A model generated the notes under the pieces. The model worked only from the letters and a program-made list of their open reading frames with translations, was not told the DNA's origin and did no database searches. This document shows positions 1-8,185 of a stretch of 64,000 bases of DNA, one piece after another; the first letter of the stretch is position 1; every line of letters begins with the position of its first letter. The position numbers and the translations under genes are program-made. The stretch is from contig NZ_CP136693.1 of assembly GCF_032922745.1 (NCBI RefSeq), forward strand, positions 1,860,001-1,924,000. Direction: 5' to 3'. The stretch is from Marinobacter salarius (GTDB lineage: Bacteria; Pseudomonadota; Gammaproteobacteria; Pseudomonadales; Oleiphilaceae).

Positions 1-88
1 GTTGTGTAGCCGCAGGGGACAACCTGACCAGCGCAGCGGACTTATGAGTTTGTTACAGACTGTTACGATAGGTGGGATAGGTAAGGGT

Positions 89-110
89 GTCTGTGAGTTG
101 AGTCACAGAC
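89..110. other. Small hairpin downstream of the GntR gene
   Basis: Arms GTCTGTGA (89-96) and TCACAGAC (103-110) form a perfect 8-bp stem with a 6-base loop, just past the 3' end of the minus-strand regulator gene. No T-run follows on either strand, so a classic intrinsic terminator is not supported. It may be an operator or an RNA 3'-end structure. Confidence 0.35.
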
Positions 111-114
111 TCGG

Positions 115-780
115 TCAGGCCGAAGGGGCCAGCGCCTGCTGGATCAGCGCCTTTTGATGGGCGCCAAAATCCGCGACCAGTGCCTCGGATTCACCGGCGT
201 CCCGCGCCAGGATGGCATTTGTTAGATTGGTGAAAAACAGGCCCGTGCGGTCCAGATCCTGCCGGTAACGATCCGCGCTCAGATAGTAGGCCCGGCTGAC
301 AGCGGGCTTGAAGTTGGTCAGCGCCTCCGTGAGGTAGGGATTGCCGACTACCCGGCAGCAGACGTCCATCACTTCAAAGCTCGCTTCCACAATGGCCGTG
401 ATATTGGCGTCCTTGCGCTGCATCTGGCCAGTGACGTGTCCAACCACCGACAACAACGCGGTTTTGTCCTCTTCCCGCCAACGCTCACACAGACGCCGCG
501 CCAGCATGATCAACAGGTGCATGTACACGTCATAGAGCTCTGAGGCATGCACCGCATCCAGCTTGGTGGCCGACGCACCCTTACGCGGGGTGATTTCAAT
601 CAGGTGCCAGCGTTCCAGGGTATACAGGGCCTCTTTCACCGATGCCCGGCTGACCTTCAGTTCTGTGGCGGTCGTCGCCTCCTGCAAACGCTCGCCCGGC
701 TTTATCTGCCCGGTCATGATGCGTTCAGCCAGATAGTTGGCGATCTGCTCGGCGAGGGTGTTAGGAACCTGGAAATCCAT
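115..780 (-). CDS. GntR-family transcriptional regulator (FadR/FCD-like)
   Basis: This 221-residue protein has an N-terminal winged helix (about residues 10-75, with the typical 'LKVSRASVKEALYTLE' recognition-helix region) followed by an all-helical effector-binding domain of FadR/VanR type. It should be a cytoplasmic DNA-binding repressor or activator that senses a small carboxylate or similar ligand. I chose the ATG at 780 because the protein then begins MDFQVPN, directly before the winged helix, with AGGAG about 13 bases upstream; an upstream in-frame start at 834 is possible. It is divergent from the TRAP transporter operon starting at 951, so it probably controls that operon. The ligand cannot be told from sequence. 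Confidence 0.85.
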   Translation of the reverse strand: MDFQVPNTLAEQIANYLAERIMTGQIKPGERLQEATTATELKVSRASVKEALYTLERWHLIEITPRKGASATKLDAVHASELYDVYMHLLIMLARRLCERWREEDKTALLSVVGHVTGQMQRKDANITAIVEASFEVMDVCCRVVGNPYLTEALTNFKPAVSRAYYLSADRYRQDLDRTGLFFTNLTNAILARDAGESEALVADFGAHQKALIQQALAPSA

Positions 781-950
781 TGACTGAAGCGCGCTCCTGA
801 CATTCAAAGCCGTGATGGCGTTGGAAAATACCACAGAATCTTAACCTTAATGCCGGAAAGAATCAGTAGTTGGCAATGGGCTGCTATCCTATGTAGACGT
901 CAAAGGATCACAAGTCCCGACGCTAATTCAACAAAAACGAGGTGAACGAC

Positions 951-1910
951 ATGCGAAAGCTATTTCTGGCCCTGGGCGCGACCGCGCTGATCGGTGTTTC
1001 TCCGGCACAGGCGGATACCAATCTCTCCATTGCCACGGGCGGCACCGGTGGTACCTATTACCCTCTCGGGGGTGGCCTCGCGGAGTTGATCAGTCAGCAC
1101 ATTGAAGGGTACAGCGCGGTTGCCGAAGTCACCGGTGCTTCGGTTGAAAATATGGGGCTGGTTCATCGTCAGGATTCGGACCTGGCGATTGCCCTGGCAG
1201 ACACCGTTCATCAGGCCTATAACGGTGGCGAACGTTTCAATGGCAACAAGCTGGATGTGCTGGCCATTGCTTCGCTTTATCCGAACGCGGTTCAGATTGT
1301 CACCCTGGCGGACTCGGGCATTACGTCGCTGGCAGATCTGGCTGGCAAGCGTGTGTCTGTCGGTGCGCCGGGCAGCGGTACCGAAGTGAACGCCAAGGCC
1401 CTGCTGGAGACTAACGGCATGAGCTTCGACGATTTCGACGAGCGCGGCCTGAACTTCAATGAATCCGCAGATGCCATTCGCGATGGCGACATCGACGCCG
1501 CGTTCTGGAGTGTTGGCCCGCCAACAAGTTCTATTGTCAGCCTTGCCACCACCCGTGACATTGCACTGATACCACTCTCCGAGAAAGAAATCGCTAACGC
1601 CAGAGCAGAAGTGCCGGTGTTTGCGCCCTACAAGCTGCGTTCCGGTACCTACGAGGGTGTCGATACGGATATTTCAACGATTGGCATTCCCAACGTCCTT
1701 ACCGTCAATAGCGCCATGTCGGAAGACCTTGCCTACAAAGTCACCAAGTTGCTCTTCGAAAAGGTGGAAGCTCTGAGGGCGATCCATCCGGCCGCTGACG
1801 ACACCACCGTAGAGTTCAGCCTGGATTCCACGCCCATTCCCCTCCATCCGGGTGCCATTCGCTATTACGAGGAAATAGGGGCAGAAGTGCCGGAGGCACT
1901 GCGCCAGTAA
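951..1910 (+). CDS. TAXI-type TRAP transporter solute-binding protein
   Basis: The 319-residue product starts with a signal peptide (hydrophobic stretch to about residue 22, cleavage after an ALA-like 'PAQA') and continues with the TAXI-family hallmark 'IATGGTGGTYYPLGG'. It is the periplasmic substrate-binding component of a TRAP transporter. I chose the ATG at 951 because GAGGTG lies 6 bases upstream; the GTG at 942 overlaps that ribosome site. The DUF1850 and fused permease genes that follow are the standard TAXI-TRAP partners. Substrates of this family are often dicarboxylates or amino acids, but nothing here shows which. Confidence 0.92.
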   Translation: MRKLFLALGATALIGVSPAQADTNLSIATGGTGGTYYPLGGGLAELISQHIEGYSAVAEVTGASVENMGLVHRQDSDLAIALADTVHQAYNGGERFNGNKLDVLAIASLYPNAVQIVTLADSGITSLADLAGKRVSVGAPGSGTEVNAKALLETNGMSFDDFDERGLNFNESADAIRDGDIDAAFWSVGPPTSSIVSLATTRDIALIPLSEKEIANARAEVPVFAPYKLRSGTYEGVDTDISTIGIPNVLTVNSAMSEDLAYKVTKLLFEKVEALRAIHPAADDTTVEFSLDSTPIPLHPGAIRYYEEIGAEVPEALRQ

Positions 1911-1941
1911 TCGGGAATCCGTCGTCATCATTCGTCGGTTC

Positions 1942-2445
1942 ATGGTTTACAGGGCCTGTTGTCTGGCCGTGTCACTGCTGTGGGGATTATGGCCCACAGC
2001 AGTTAGCGCTCAGAGCAAAGCGGTCTGGCAACTGTCGGTGTCTGATACCAGTCAGACGTCGCTGGTGCAGCTCGGCCTGCCCGAGGGCGGGCGGTGGTGC
2101 CTGATCTGGAATCACTCGGTGCAGGGGTTTCCTGTGACGGACTGCTTTCGCATGGAAGCGGACCAGTTGATTCTGGACAGTAGCCACACACCGGACTTTG
2201 CAGCCGGCCTTGGCCATACCCGTGGCCGGGGCACACTGACGTCGGATGACGACCACGGCTACCGCATCGTCGATATGCAGGTACCCATACCCAATAATCG
2301 TCTCTCGCTGCGCGTTGGCGCCTTGTCGGTGAATCACCGCATTGAGGTGGATTCGCGCGTGGTGAGTCTAAGCCGTCTGGCAGCTGACAAACTCGTTGAG
2401 ATTCGAGTACGGCCTGCAGGGGATAAAGGAAGCACGCTTCAATGA
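1942..2445 (+). CDS. DUF1850 protein of a TAXI-TRAP operon
   Basis: This 167-residue protein has an N-terminal signal or anchor segment (residues 1-23), then a short beta-rich domain containing the 'WNHSVQG' element seen in DUF1850 proteins. DUF1850 genes usually sit between the TAXI binding protein and the fused permease, as here, and overlap the permease start by the four bases ATGA. The molecular role is unknown; an accessory of the transporter is the sensible inference. The start codon is not strongly supported by a ribosome site. Confidence 0.75.
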   Translation: MVYRACCLAVSLLWGLWPTAVSAQSKAVWQLSVSDTSQTSLVQLGLPEGGRWCLIWNHSVQGFPVTDCFRMEADQLILDSSHTPDFAAGLGHTRGRGTLTSDDDHGYRIVDMQVPIPNNRLSLRVGALSVNHRIEVDSRVVSLSRLAADKLVEIRVRPAGDKGSTLQ

Positions 2446-4481
2446 GTCAAGAAACGGCCATCTACCTGAAAACCAATGGCGCATGGCAGCCGACCAGAAT
2501 GAGCGGGCCCAGGGCACTGCTCTGGCTGATCGCACTGATTGGTATCGGCCTATCGCTGTTTCAGCTATACAGCGCCGGTATTCAACCGCTGGGACTGTTC
2601 TATCAACGGGGCATTCACCTGGCGTTGGTGATGATGCTGTGCTTTCTGCTGTTTGGGCCCCGGCCTGGCCGCCCGCGCGGCGCCATAACGGCGTTGATTG
2701 ATACCGGATTTTTGATAGCCTCGGGCGCATCCGGTTTCTATCTGGTCTGGTTCCTCGATGAGATTACCGGCCGGGCCGGGTTCTGGAACCAGACCGATAT
2801 TGTCATGGCCTGGGTATGCACCATCACCTTGCTGGAGGCCAGCCGCCGGGCGGTAGGCACCGGGCTGACGGTGATCGGTGTGATTGCAATTCTCTACGCG
2901 ATGAGTGGCCAGCGTGGGCCGCTGTCGGAGCTGGGGGAATGGCTGCCGGGCATTCTCAACCATCGCGGCTACTCCCTCGACCGTATCGGTGCCCAGTTGT
3001 ATCTGGGGCAGGAGGGTATTTTCGGCCTGCCGTTGGGCGTTGCCGCTACGTTCGTGTTCATCTTTGTGCTGTTCGGCGCCATGCTGGAAGTGACCGGCGC
3101 AGGCCGCTTCTTCATCGATCTGGCGTTTGCGGCGACGGGCCGTCAGCGCGGCGGCCCCGCCAAGGCTGCGGTTCTGGCCTCGGCCAGCATGGGGTCCATC
3201 TCCGGCAGTGCCATCGCCAACGTGGTAACCACGGGCGCGTTTACCATTCCGCTGATGAAGAAACTGGGCTTTCGTCCGGCCCAGGCGGGTGGCATTGAAG
3301 CCGCAGCCAGTACCGGTGGCCAGATCATGCCGCCGCTGATGGGCGCCGGCGCTTTCCTGATTGCGGAATACACCCGTGTGCCGTACCTCGACATCGTAAA
3401 AGTCAGTGTGTTTCCGGCCCTGCTGTATTTCGCCACGGTGTATCTGCTCGTTCATATCTGCGCGGTGAAGCAGGGCATGAAAGGCCTGCCTTCCAGTGAT
3501 CTTCCCCAGCTCCGGGAAGTGATGGCTTACGGCTGGTACTTCCTGTTGCCGATCATCATGCTGGTGTATCTGCTGGTAATGGGCATCTCCCCCATGCGGG
3601 TCGGGTTTTATGCCGTGGTCGGCATCATTGGTATCGCCGGGCTGAACGGCCTGTACCTTGCCTATAAACAGGGGCGGGCGGACAACCAGCTTGGACAAGC
3701 CCTGACGCATGCGCTGCGTGAAGGCGTTGTAAAACTGCTGCAGGGCCTCGAACTTGGTGCCCGCAACGCGGTTCCCGTCAGCATTGCCTGCGCCATTGCC
3801 GGCATTGTGGTGGCGGTGGTCGGCCTGACCGGGCTGGGCCTCAAGTTCTCATCAATGATGATTGCATTCGCCGACGGCAACATTCTGATGGCGCTGTTCC
3901 TGGTGGTCATCGCCAGCCTGATTCTGGGCCTGGGGCTGCCGGTAACCGCCAGCTACATCGTACTGATCGTACTGGTGGGGCCGGCGTTGACCAACGAGTT
4001 CGGTATCCCACTGCTGGTCGCTCACCTGTTGGTGTTCTGGTACTCCCAGGATTCCAACGTCACGCCGCCTGTGGCGCTGGCCGCCTTCGCGGGGGCGGCG
4101 ATCGCGGGCAGTAAAACCATGGAAACCAGCGTACAGGCCTGGAAGTTCGCCAAGGGCCTTTACCTCATTCCGCTGTTCATGGTGTTCAACCCCGTGATCA
4201 TCGAAGGGGGGCCGTTACCGCTGGTTCTCTGGAACGGCTTCATCGCCATACTCGCCCTTGCGGCCTTTGCAGCGGCGCTCGAAGGCTTTCTGTTCACCCA
4301 CATGAAACCCTGGATGCGACTGGCATTGAGTGGTGCGGTGATCGCAATCTTTTACCCAGACCTGCAGGTGGAAGTTGCGGGTGTAGTTGTGATGCTGGCG
4401 CTGCTGGCCATGAATTACTGGCATCGACGTCGGGAACTGCATGGGGCCGGAGCCCCCGAAACAGAGGAGCAATCACAGTGA
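2442..4481 (+). CDS. TRAP transporter fused permease (DctQ-DctM type)
   Basis: The 679-residue protein is a fused small and large TRAP permease: about four membrane helices in the first 180 residues, then a 12-helix DctM-like domain. The conserved core 'GSISGSAIANVVTTG' and 'EAAASTGGQIMPP' of the large subunit are present, and the 'NVTPPVALAAFA' segment sits near residue 535. It imports the substrate delivered by the TAXI binding protein, driven by a Na+ or H+ gradient, in the inner membrane. It overlaps the DUF1850 gene by 4 bases, showing translational coupling. Confidence 0.93.
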   Translation: MSQETAIYLKTNGAWQPTRMSGPRALLWLIALIGIGLSLFQLYSAGIQPLGLFYQRGIHLALVMMLCFLLFGPRPGRPRGAITALIDTGFLIASGASGFYLVWFLDEITGRAGFWNQTDIVMAWVCTITLLEASRRAVGTGLTVIGVIAILYAMSGQRGPLSELGEWLPGILNHRGYSLDRIGAQLYLGQEGIFGLPLGVAATFVFIFVLFGAMLEVTGAGRFFIDLAFAATGRQRGGPAKAAVLASASMGSISGSAIANVVTTGAFTIPLMKKLGFRPAQAGGIEAAASTGGQIMPPLMGAGAFLIAEYTRVPYLDIVKVSVFPALLYFATVYLLVHICAVKQGMKGLPSSDLPQLREVMAYGWYFLLPIIMLVYLLVMGISPMRVGFYAVVGIIGIAGLNGLYLAYKQGRADNQLGQALTHALREGVVKLLQGLELGARNAVPVSIACAIAGIVVAVVGLTGLGLKFSSMMIAFADGNILMALFLVVIASLILGLGLPVTASYIVLIVLVGPALTNEFGIPLLVAHLLVFWYSQDSNVTPPVALAAFAGAAIAGSKTMETSVQAWKFAKGLYLIPLFMVFNPVIIEGGPLPLVLWNGFIAILALAAFAAALEGFLFTHMKPWMRLALSGAVIAIFYPDLQVEVAGVVVMLALLAMNYWHRRRELHGAGAPETEEQSQ

Positions 4482-4539
4482 GATAGCGCGATTGGGGCTG
4501 TATTGATAAATGCAGTGATTAAAAAGTACCACGGTTTTC

Positions 4540-4567
4540 TTGACGACTGTTATATTGTAGGACAATA
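4540..4567 (+). promoter_or_regulatory. Possible sigma-70 promoter of alkB
   Basis: TTGACG at 4540-4545 is followed after 16 bases by ACAATA (4562-4567), in an AT-rich stretch between the TRAP operon and alkB. The -35 is good and the -10 weak. The rest of 4482-4626 shows no other gene. Confidence 0.35.
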
Positions 4568-4626
4568 ATGCAGTTAACAAGAAGCGATCGCCCAGATCGA
4601 AAGCAACAGCCGATGAGGGAAAACAC

Positions 4627-5763
4627 GTGAGTACGAAACCATTAATCCTGAGCACTGAGTCCGCCCGCCGGAAAGTGCTGCTGACACTCAAGAAATACAG
4701 CTACCTGATCGCCATGCTGCCCCTGGCCCTGCCGCCTCTGTTGTTGGCGGCAGGGCAGGCCACCGGATGGATCAACCTGTTCGCCTGGGGCGTACCGGTG
4801 GTCGTCTTCGGCATCATCCCCATCCTCGATCTGCTGCTGGGCAAAGACGCCCTCAATCCGGACGAGGAAGCCGATACCCCACGGATGAACACCGAACTCT
4901 TCTACAAGTTCATCACCCTGGGCTGGGTTGCCGCCTTTGCGGTGTTGCTGGTGTGGAGCATGTTCGTGCTGGCGTCCGGCCTGTTCAATGTGGCCGGTGG
5001 CATCGGCTGGATCTTCTCCGTCGGCATCGTTGGCGGCCTGGGCATCAACGTTGCCCACGAACTCATCCACAAAGACGGGAAACTCGAAACCTGGGCCGGC
5101 GGCTTCCTGCTGTCACTGGTCAGCTACGCGGGCTTCAAAGTCGAACACCTGCGCGGCCACCACGTGCACGTCTCCACCCCGGAAGACGCCTCATCGTCGC
5201 GTTACAACCAGTCCCTCTACAACTTCCTGCCCCAGGCCTACGCCCGCAACTTCATCAACGCCTGGAAACTGGAAGCCAAACGTCTCGAGAAAAAAGGCCA
5301 TAGCGTCCTCAGCTGGCGCAACGAACTTATCTGGTGGTACAGCATCACCGCGCTGGCCTTCACCGCCTTCACCGTCGCCTTTGGCTGGCTCGGCGCCGCG
5401 TTCTTCCTCGGCCAGAGCTTCATCGCCCTCAACCTGCTGGAAATCGTCAACTACCTCGAACACTACGGCCTCCACCGCCGCAAACTCGAAAACGGTCGCT
5501 ACGAACGCACCGGCCCGGAACACAGCTGGAACTCCAACTACTTCCTCACCAACGTCTTCCTGTTCCACCTCCAGCGCCACAGCGACCACCACGCCTGGGC
5601 CAAACGCCGCTACCAGGTTCTCCGCCACCACGAAATAGCACCCCAACTCCCCGCCGGTTACGCCGCCATGGTGGTCCTGGCCATGATCCCGCCACTGTGG
5701 AAAAAGGTGATGAACCCGAGGGTGGAGGCTTATTACGAAGGCGAAGAGCACCAATTGGCGTGA
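4627..5763 (+). CDS. alkB: Alkane 1-monooxygenase (membrane non-haem di-iron)
   Basis: The 378-residue integral membrane enzyme hydroxylates the terminal carbon of medium-chain alkanes using O2 and electrons from rubredoxin. All histidine boxes of the family are visible: HELIH (144-148), HLRGHH (174-179) and LQRHSDHH near residue 315, plus the AlkB signature NYLEHYG. Several hydrophobic helices precede and surround them. The start is GTG with GAGGGA upstream. It stands alone: no rubredoxin, rubredoxin reductase or AlkS-like regulator lies next to it, so electron partners must be encoded elsewhere. It is followed by one copy of the palindromic element described at 5823-5931. Confidence 0.96.
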   Translation: MSTKPLILSTESARRKVLLTLKKYSYLIAMLPLALPPLLLAAGQATGWINLFAWGVPVVVFGIIPILDLLLGKDALNPDEEADTPRMNTELFYKFITLGWVAAFAVLLVWSMFVLASGLFNVAGGIGWIFSVGIVGGLGINVAHELIHKDGKLETWAGGFLLSLVSYAGFKVEHLRGHHVHVSTPEDASSSRYNQSLYNFLPQAYARNFINAWKLEAKRLEKKGHSVLSWRNELIWWYSITALAFTAFTVAFGWLGAAFFLGQSFIALNLLEIVNYLEHYGLHRRKLENGRYERTGPEHSWNSNYFLTNVFLFHLQRHSDHHAWAKRRYQVLRHHEIAPQLPAGYAAMVVLAMIPPLWKKVMNPRVEAYYEGEEHQLA

Positions 5764-5822
5764 GTTGAGTCGAGACAAATACAGGAGGCATACTCTAAAG
5801 GCGTTATCTGAAGAGTACGATC

Positions 5823-5931
5823 GGTCAGTATGGGGGCTTTCTCGCCAGACCGTGCATTGCCAAGGATGGCAATGCCGAGCCCCCATGGACGGGTTCACGG
5901 CGTGTCTGGGGAGAAAGCCCCCATACTGGCC
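5823..5931 (+). repeat. Long palindromic element, copy 1
   Basis: Arms 5823-5850 and 5904-5931 are complementary over 26 of 28 bases. The 53-base interior (5851-5903) holds a perfect 8-bp hairpin (5854-5875, GCATTGCC/GGCAATGC, loop AAGGAT) and a second small hairpin around CATGGAC (5884-5890). This is the same architecture as the three copies inside the urease operon. No T-run follows, so it is not a standard intrinsic terminator. It lies between alkB and gloA. Confidence 0.85.
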
Positions 5932-5992
5932 AGCCCCCCCCCAACCAGGCAATCAAAGGCAGCCCTTGAAATCTCCCCTTAACGCACGCAAG

Positions 5993-5998
5993 TATAAT
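5993..5998 (+). promoter_or_regulatory. -10 box of the probable gloA promoter
   Basis: A perfect TATAAT lies 34 bases before the gloA start. The best -35 candidate, TTGAAA at 5966-5971, is too far (21 bases), so the promoter assignment rests on the -10 alone. Confidence 0.4.
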
Positions 5999-6031
5999 AG
6001 TTGAATCCTGAACCCATAAAAGGGAGCTCCC

Positions 6032-6589
6032 ATGCCCAAACACTTCGAACAAGCCCCCGGCCTGCACGAAGCAACCGTCCCCGAAACCGAAGGCTACGTC
6101 TTCAACCAGACCATGATGCGCATCAAAGACCCCGAGCGCTCCATGGACTTCTACACCCGGGTAATGGGCATGCGCCTCATCAGAAAACTCGACTTCCCGG
6201 AAATGAAATTCACCCTCTACTTCCTCGCCTTCCTAGACGACCGCCAGGCCAACATGGTCCCCAACGACGACGCTCACCGCACCACCTTCATCTTTGGCCG
6301 CGAAGCCATGCTCGAACTGACCCACAACTGGGGCACCGAAAACGATGAAGAGTTTGGCTACCATAATGGCAACGACGAACCCCAGGGCTTTGGCCACATT
6401 GGCGTTGCTGTGCCGGACGTTTACAGTGCCTGCGATCGCTTTGAAAATCTGGGCGTGGAGTTCGTCAAGAAGCCTGACGACGGCAAAATGAAGGGCCTGG
6501 CGTTCATCAAGGACCCGGACGGCTACTGGATCGAAATCCTGCAGCCGAACATGCTCGAAAAGCAGCGCCGGGTAGAAGAGGAAGAGTAA
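6032..6589 (+). CDS. gloA: Lactoylglutathione lyase (glyoxalase I)
   Basis: This 185-residue enzyme converts the hemithioacetal of methylglyoxal and glutathione to S-lactoylglutathione in the cytoplasm. It is of the longer, zinc-type class: metal ligands Q26 ('FNQTMM'), E95 ('MLELTHN'), H122 ('GHIGVAV') and E168 ('YWIEIL') are all in place. Pseudomonads carry both this long class and the shorter nickel-dependent class. GGGAG lies just before the ATG. Its placement between alkB and the lut operon does not suggest a shared pathway beyond aldehyde and lactate metabolism. Confidence 0.95.
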   Translation: MPKHFEQAPGLHEATVPETEGYVFNQTMMRIKDPERSMDFYTRVMGMRLIRKLDFPEMKFTLYFLAFLDDRQANMVPNDDAHRTTFIFGREAMLELTHNWGTENDEEFGYHNGNDEPQGFGHIGVAVPDVYSACDRFENLGVEFVKKPDDGKMKGLAFIKDPDGYWIEILQPNMLEKQRRVEEEE

Positions 6590-6607
6590 ACCGCCTGACT
6601 CGGCGGT
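6590..6607. terminator. Hairpin between convergent genes gloA and the EamA transporter
   Basis: ACCGCC (6590-6595) pairs with GGCGGT (6602-6607) around a 6-base loop, starting next to the gloA stop codon. There is no good T-run on either side, so termination is possible but unproven. Confidence 0.35.
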
Positions 6608-6608
6608 A

Positions 6609-7529
6609 TCAGGCAGTGTCGGGACGACTCCCGGCACTGCTGCGAGAGGCCACGATCACCGCCGCCGTCAGAATCAACGCCCCGGCAATACCGATCACCC
6701 CCAATTCCTCACCCAGAATCACCCACGCAAGCATGGCCACGAACAGCGGCTCCAGAGTCACGATAATGCTCGACAGAGTAGCCGGTGTTGTCTTCATACC
6801 GCTGAAGAAGCTCACATACCCCAGGCAAGTTGGCACCACACCGATGTAGGCCACCATCAGCCATTGTGAAATGCCCAGGCTCTGTAGCCCGTCAAAACCA
6901 CCACTCAGCGCAACCACAGGCAGCAGGATCAGCGCGGCGGTAAAAAAGCAGATGAACGCCGTGGTGAACACCGGAGTACCGGTGGACGTGTGCCGGCTGG
7001 TCAGCGTAAACCCGGCATACACCAGCGCCGCCAGAACCGCCACCAGGATGCCACCCAGGCGAAGATGGCCAGCACTGTCCATGTCACTGATCACCAGCAT
7101 CGCGGTGCCGGCAATAGCGGCGGCCAACGCCAGCATTGTCACCACGCCCGGTTTCTCGCCCAGCAGCGGCGCCGCCATGATGGCGACAAGCACGGGTGCC
7201 AGGCACAGGGCAATCAGCGTGGCGATACCTGCACCGGTCATGTCCACGGCCAGCAGGTAGCTGCCCTGATAGACCGCCTGGAAGAAGCCCAGGGCCACAA
7301 GCGGAACCAGAGCTTTACGGGTGGACTTTGGCGGAGAGGTTGCACTGCGAGCGAGCGCGCGCTGCTCCTTCAGCATCAGCCCAAAGAAGAAGGGTAAAGC
7401 GACCGCCAGGCGCAGGAAGCCCAGTGTCACTGCCTGCAGGTCGGAGCCGGAAAACAGGAATTTTGCCACGATACCCGTGGTCGCCCAGAGCAGGGCGGCC
7501 AGGGCAATCAGTAATGCGCCTCGGATCAT
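6609..7529 (-). CDS. EamA/DMT-family transporter
   Basis: The 306-residue membrane protein has about ten hydrophobic helices in two EamA repeats, each ending in the pattern typical of the drug/metabolite transporter superfamily (for example 'GVVPTCLGYVSFFSGMK' and 'EPLFVAMLAW' in the second). Such proteins mostly export amino acids or other metabolites. Its start overlaps the lutC stop by four bases (ATGA), so it is the last gene of the lactate-utilisation operon. A role in moving lactate or a related metabolite is a guess from context. Confidence 0.85.
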   Translation of the reverse strand: MIRGALLIALAALLWATTGIVAKFLFSGSDLQAVTLGFLRLAVALPFFFGLMLKEQRALARSATSPPKSTRKALVPLVALGFFQAVYQGSYLLAVDMTGAGIATLIALCLAPVLVAIMAAPLLGEKPGVVTMLALAAAIAGTAMLVISDMDSAGHLRLGGILVAVLAALVYAGFTLTSRHTSTGTPVFTTAFICFFTAALILLPVVALSGGFDGLQSLGISQWLMVAYIGVVPTCLGYVSFFSGMKTTPATLSSIIVTLEPLFVAMLAWVILGEELGVIGIAGALILTAAVIVASRSSAGSRPDTA

Positions 7530-8185
7530 TCAATAACCAGTACGATGAGTTCCTTGGGACCGTGAACACCGTAAGCGAGAGTTTGCTCGATATCAGCGGT
7601 CTTCGAAGGTCCGGAGACTAACAGCGCATTGGTTGGCATGCCAGCGGCCCAGTTCTGGGATTGCATGGCATCGTGGAACGTGGTGTACAACTCACTGGCC
7701 TTCAGGATCGCAATATGGATGGGCGGCACCAGGCTCATCAGCCGGGGCTCATCCGCCGTCGGCCAAAGAATCAGCGACCCGGTTTCGGCAATGCCGCCCC
7801 GGGTAGAGGTGATGCCGGCGTCCACCTCATTGAAAAGCGCTTCCTGCCAGCTTTCGATGGGCTCGTCGTACACCAGCAGTTGCGGCAGGTCCTCGCGGTT
7901 TTGGGTGGCGCTTCTCAGGGCCTGGCCGATCTCATGTTCCTTGGCAATCAGCAGGGTCTGGGCGCCGCGGCTCCGAAGGATTTCAGCCAACCGGTCAATC
8001 CAGCCGGATTCCGTGGTGCGATGCACTTCGCCGTGAACTGACTCGATGGTCCGTTCGAACATGTCCAGCCGTTCAGCGGTGCTCCAGTCCGGACGATCAA
8101 GCACTGAAAAATCGCATTCCGGGGCGGTCAGTTCGCCGCCGGTGCGGTTGCGCAGGCGCTGGAGAATGGCGTCTCTGGAACTCAT
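7526..8185 (-). CDS. lutC: Lactate utilisation protein C (LUD domain)
   Basis: The 219-residue LUD-domain protein is the small subunit of the LutABC (LldEFG) L-lactate dehydrogenase complex, which oxidises L-lactate to pyruvate at the membrane and feeds the respiratory chain. The conserved 'ITSTRGGIAETGSLILWP' region and the C-terminal 'YGVHGPKELIVLVIE' are typical. It overlaps lutB upstream and the EamA gene downstream, each by four bases. Confidence 0.93.
   Translation of the reverse strand: MSSRDAILQRLRNRTGGELTAPECDFSVLDRPDWSTAERLDMFERTIESVHGEVHRTTESGWIDRLAEILRSRGAQTLLIAKEHEIGQALRSATQNREDLPQLLVYDEPIESWQEALFNEVDAGITSTRGGIAETGSLILWPTADEPRLMSLVPPIHIAILKASELYTTFHDAMQSQNWAAGMPTNALLVSGPSKTADIEQTLAYGVHGPKELIVLVIE

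Noticed and set aside
2565..3710. 381-codon frame opposite the TRAP permease
   Set aside because: Antisense of a clear membrane permease; composition is artefactual.
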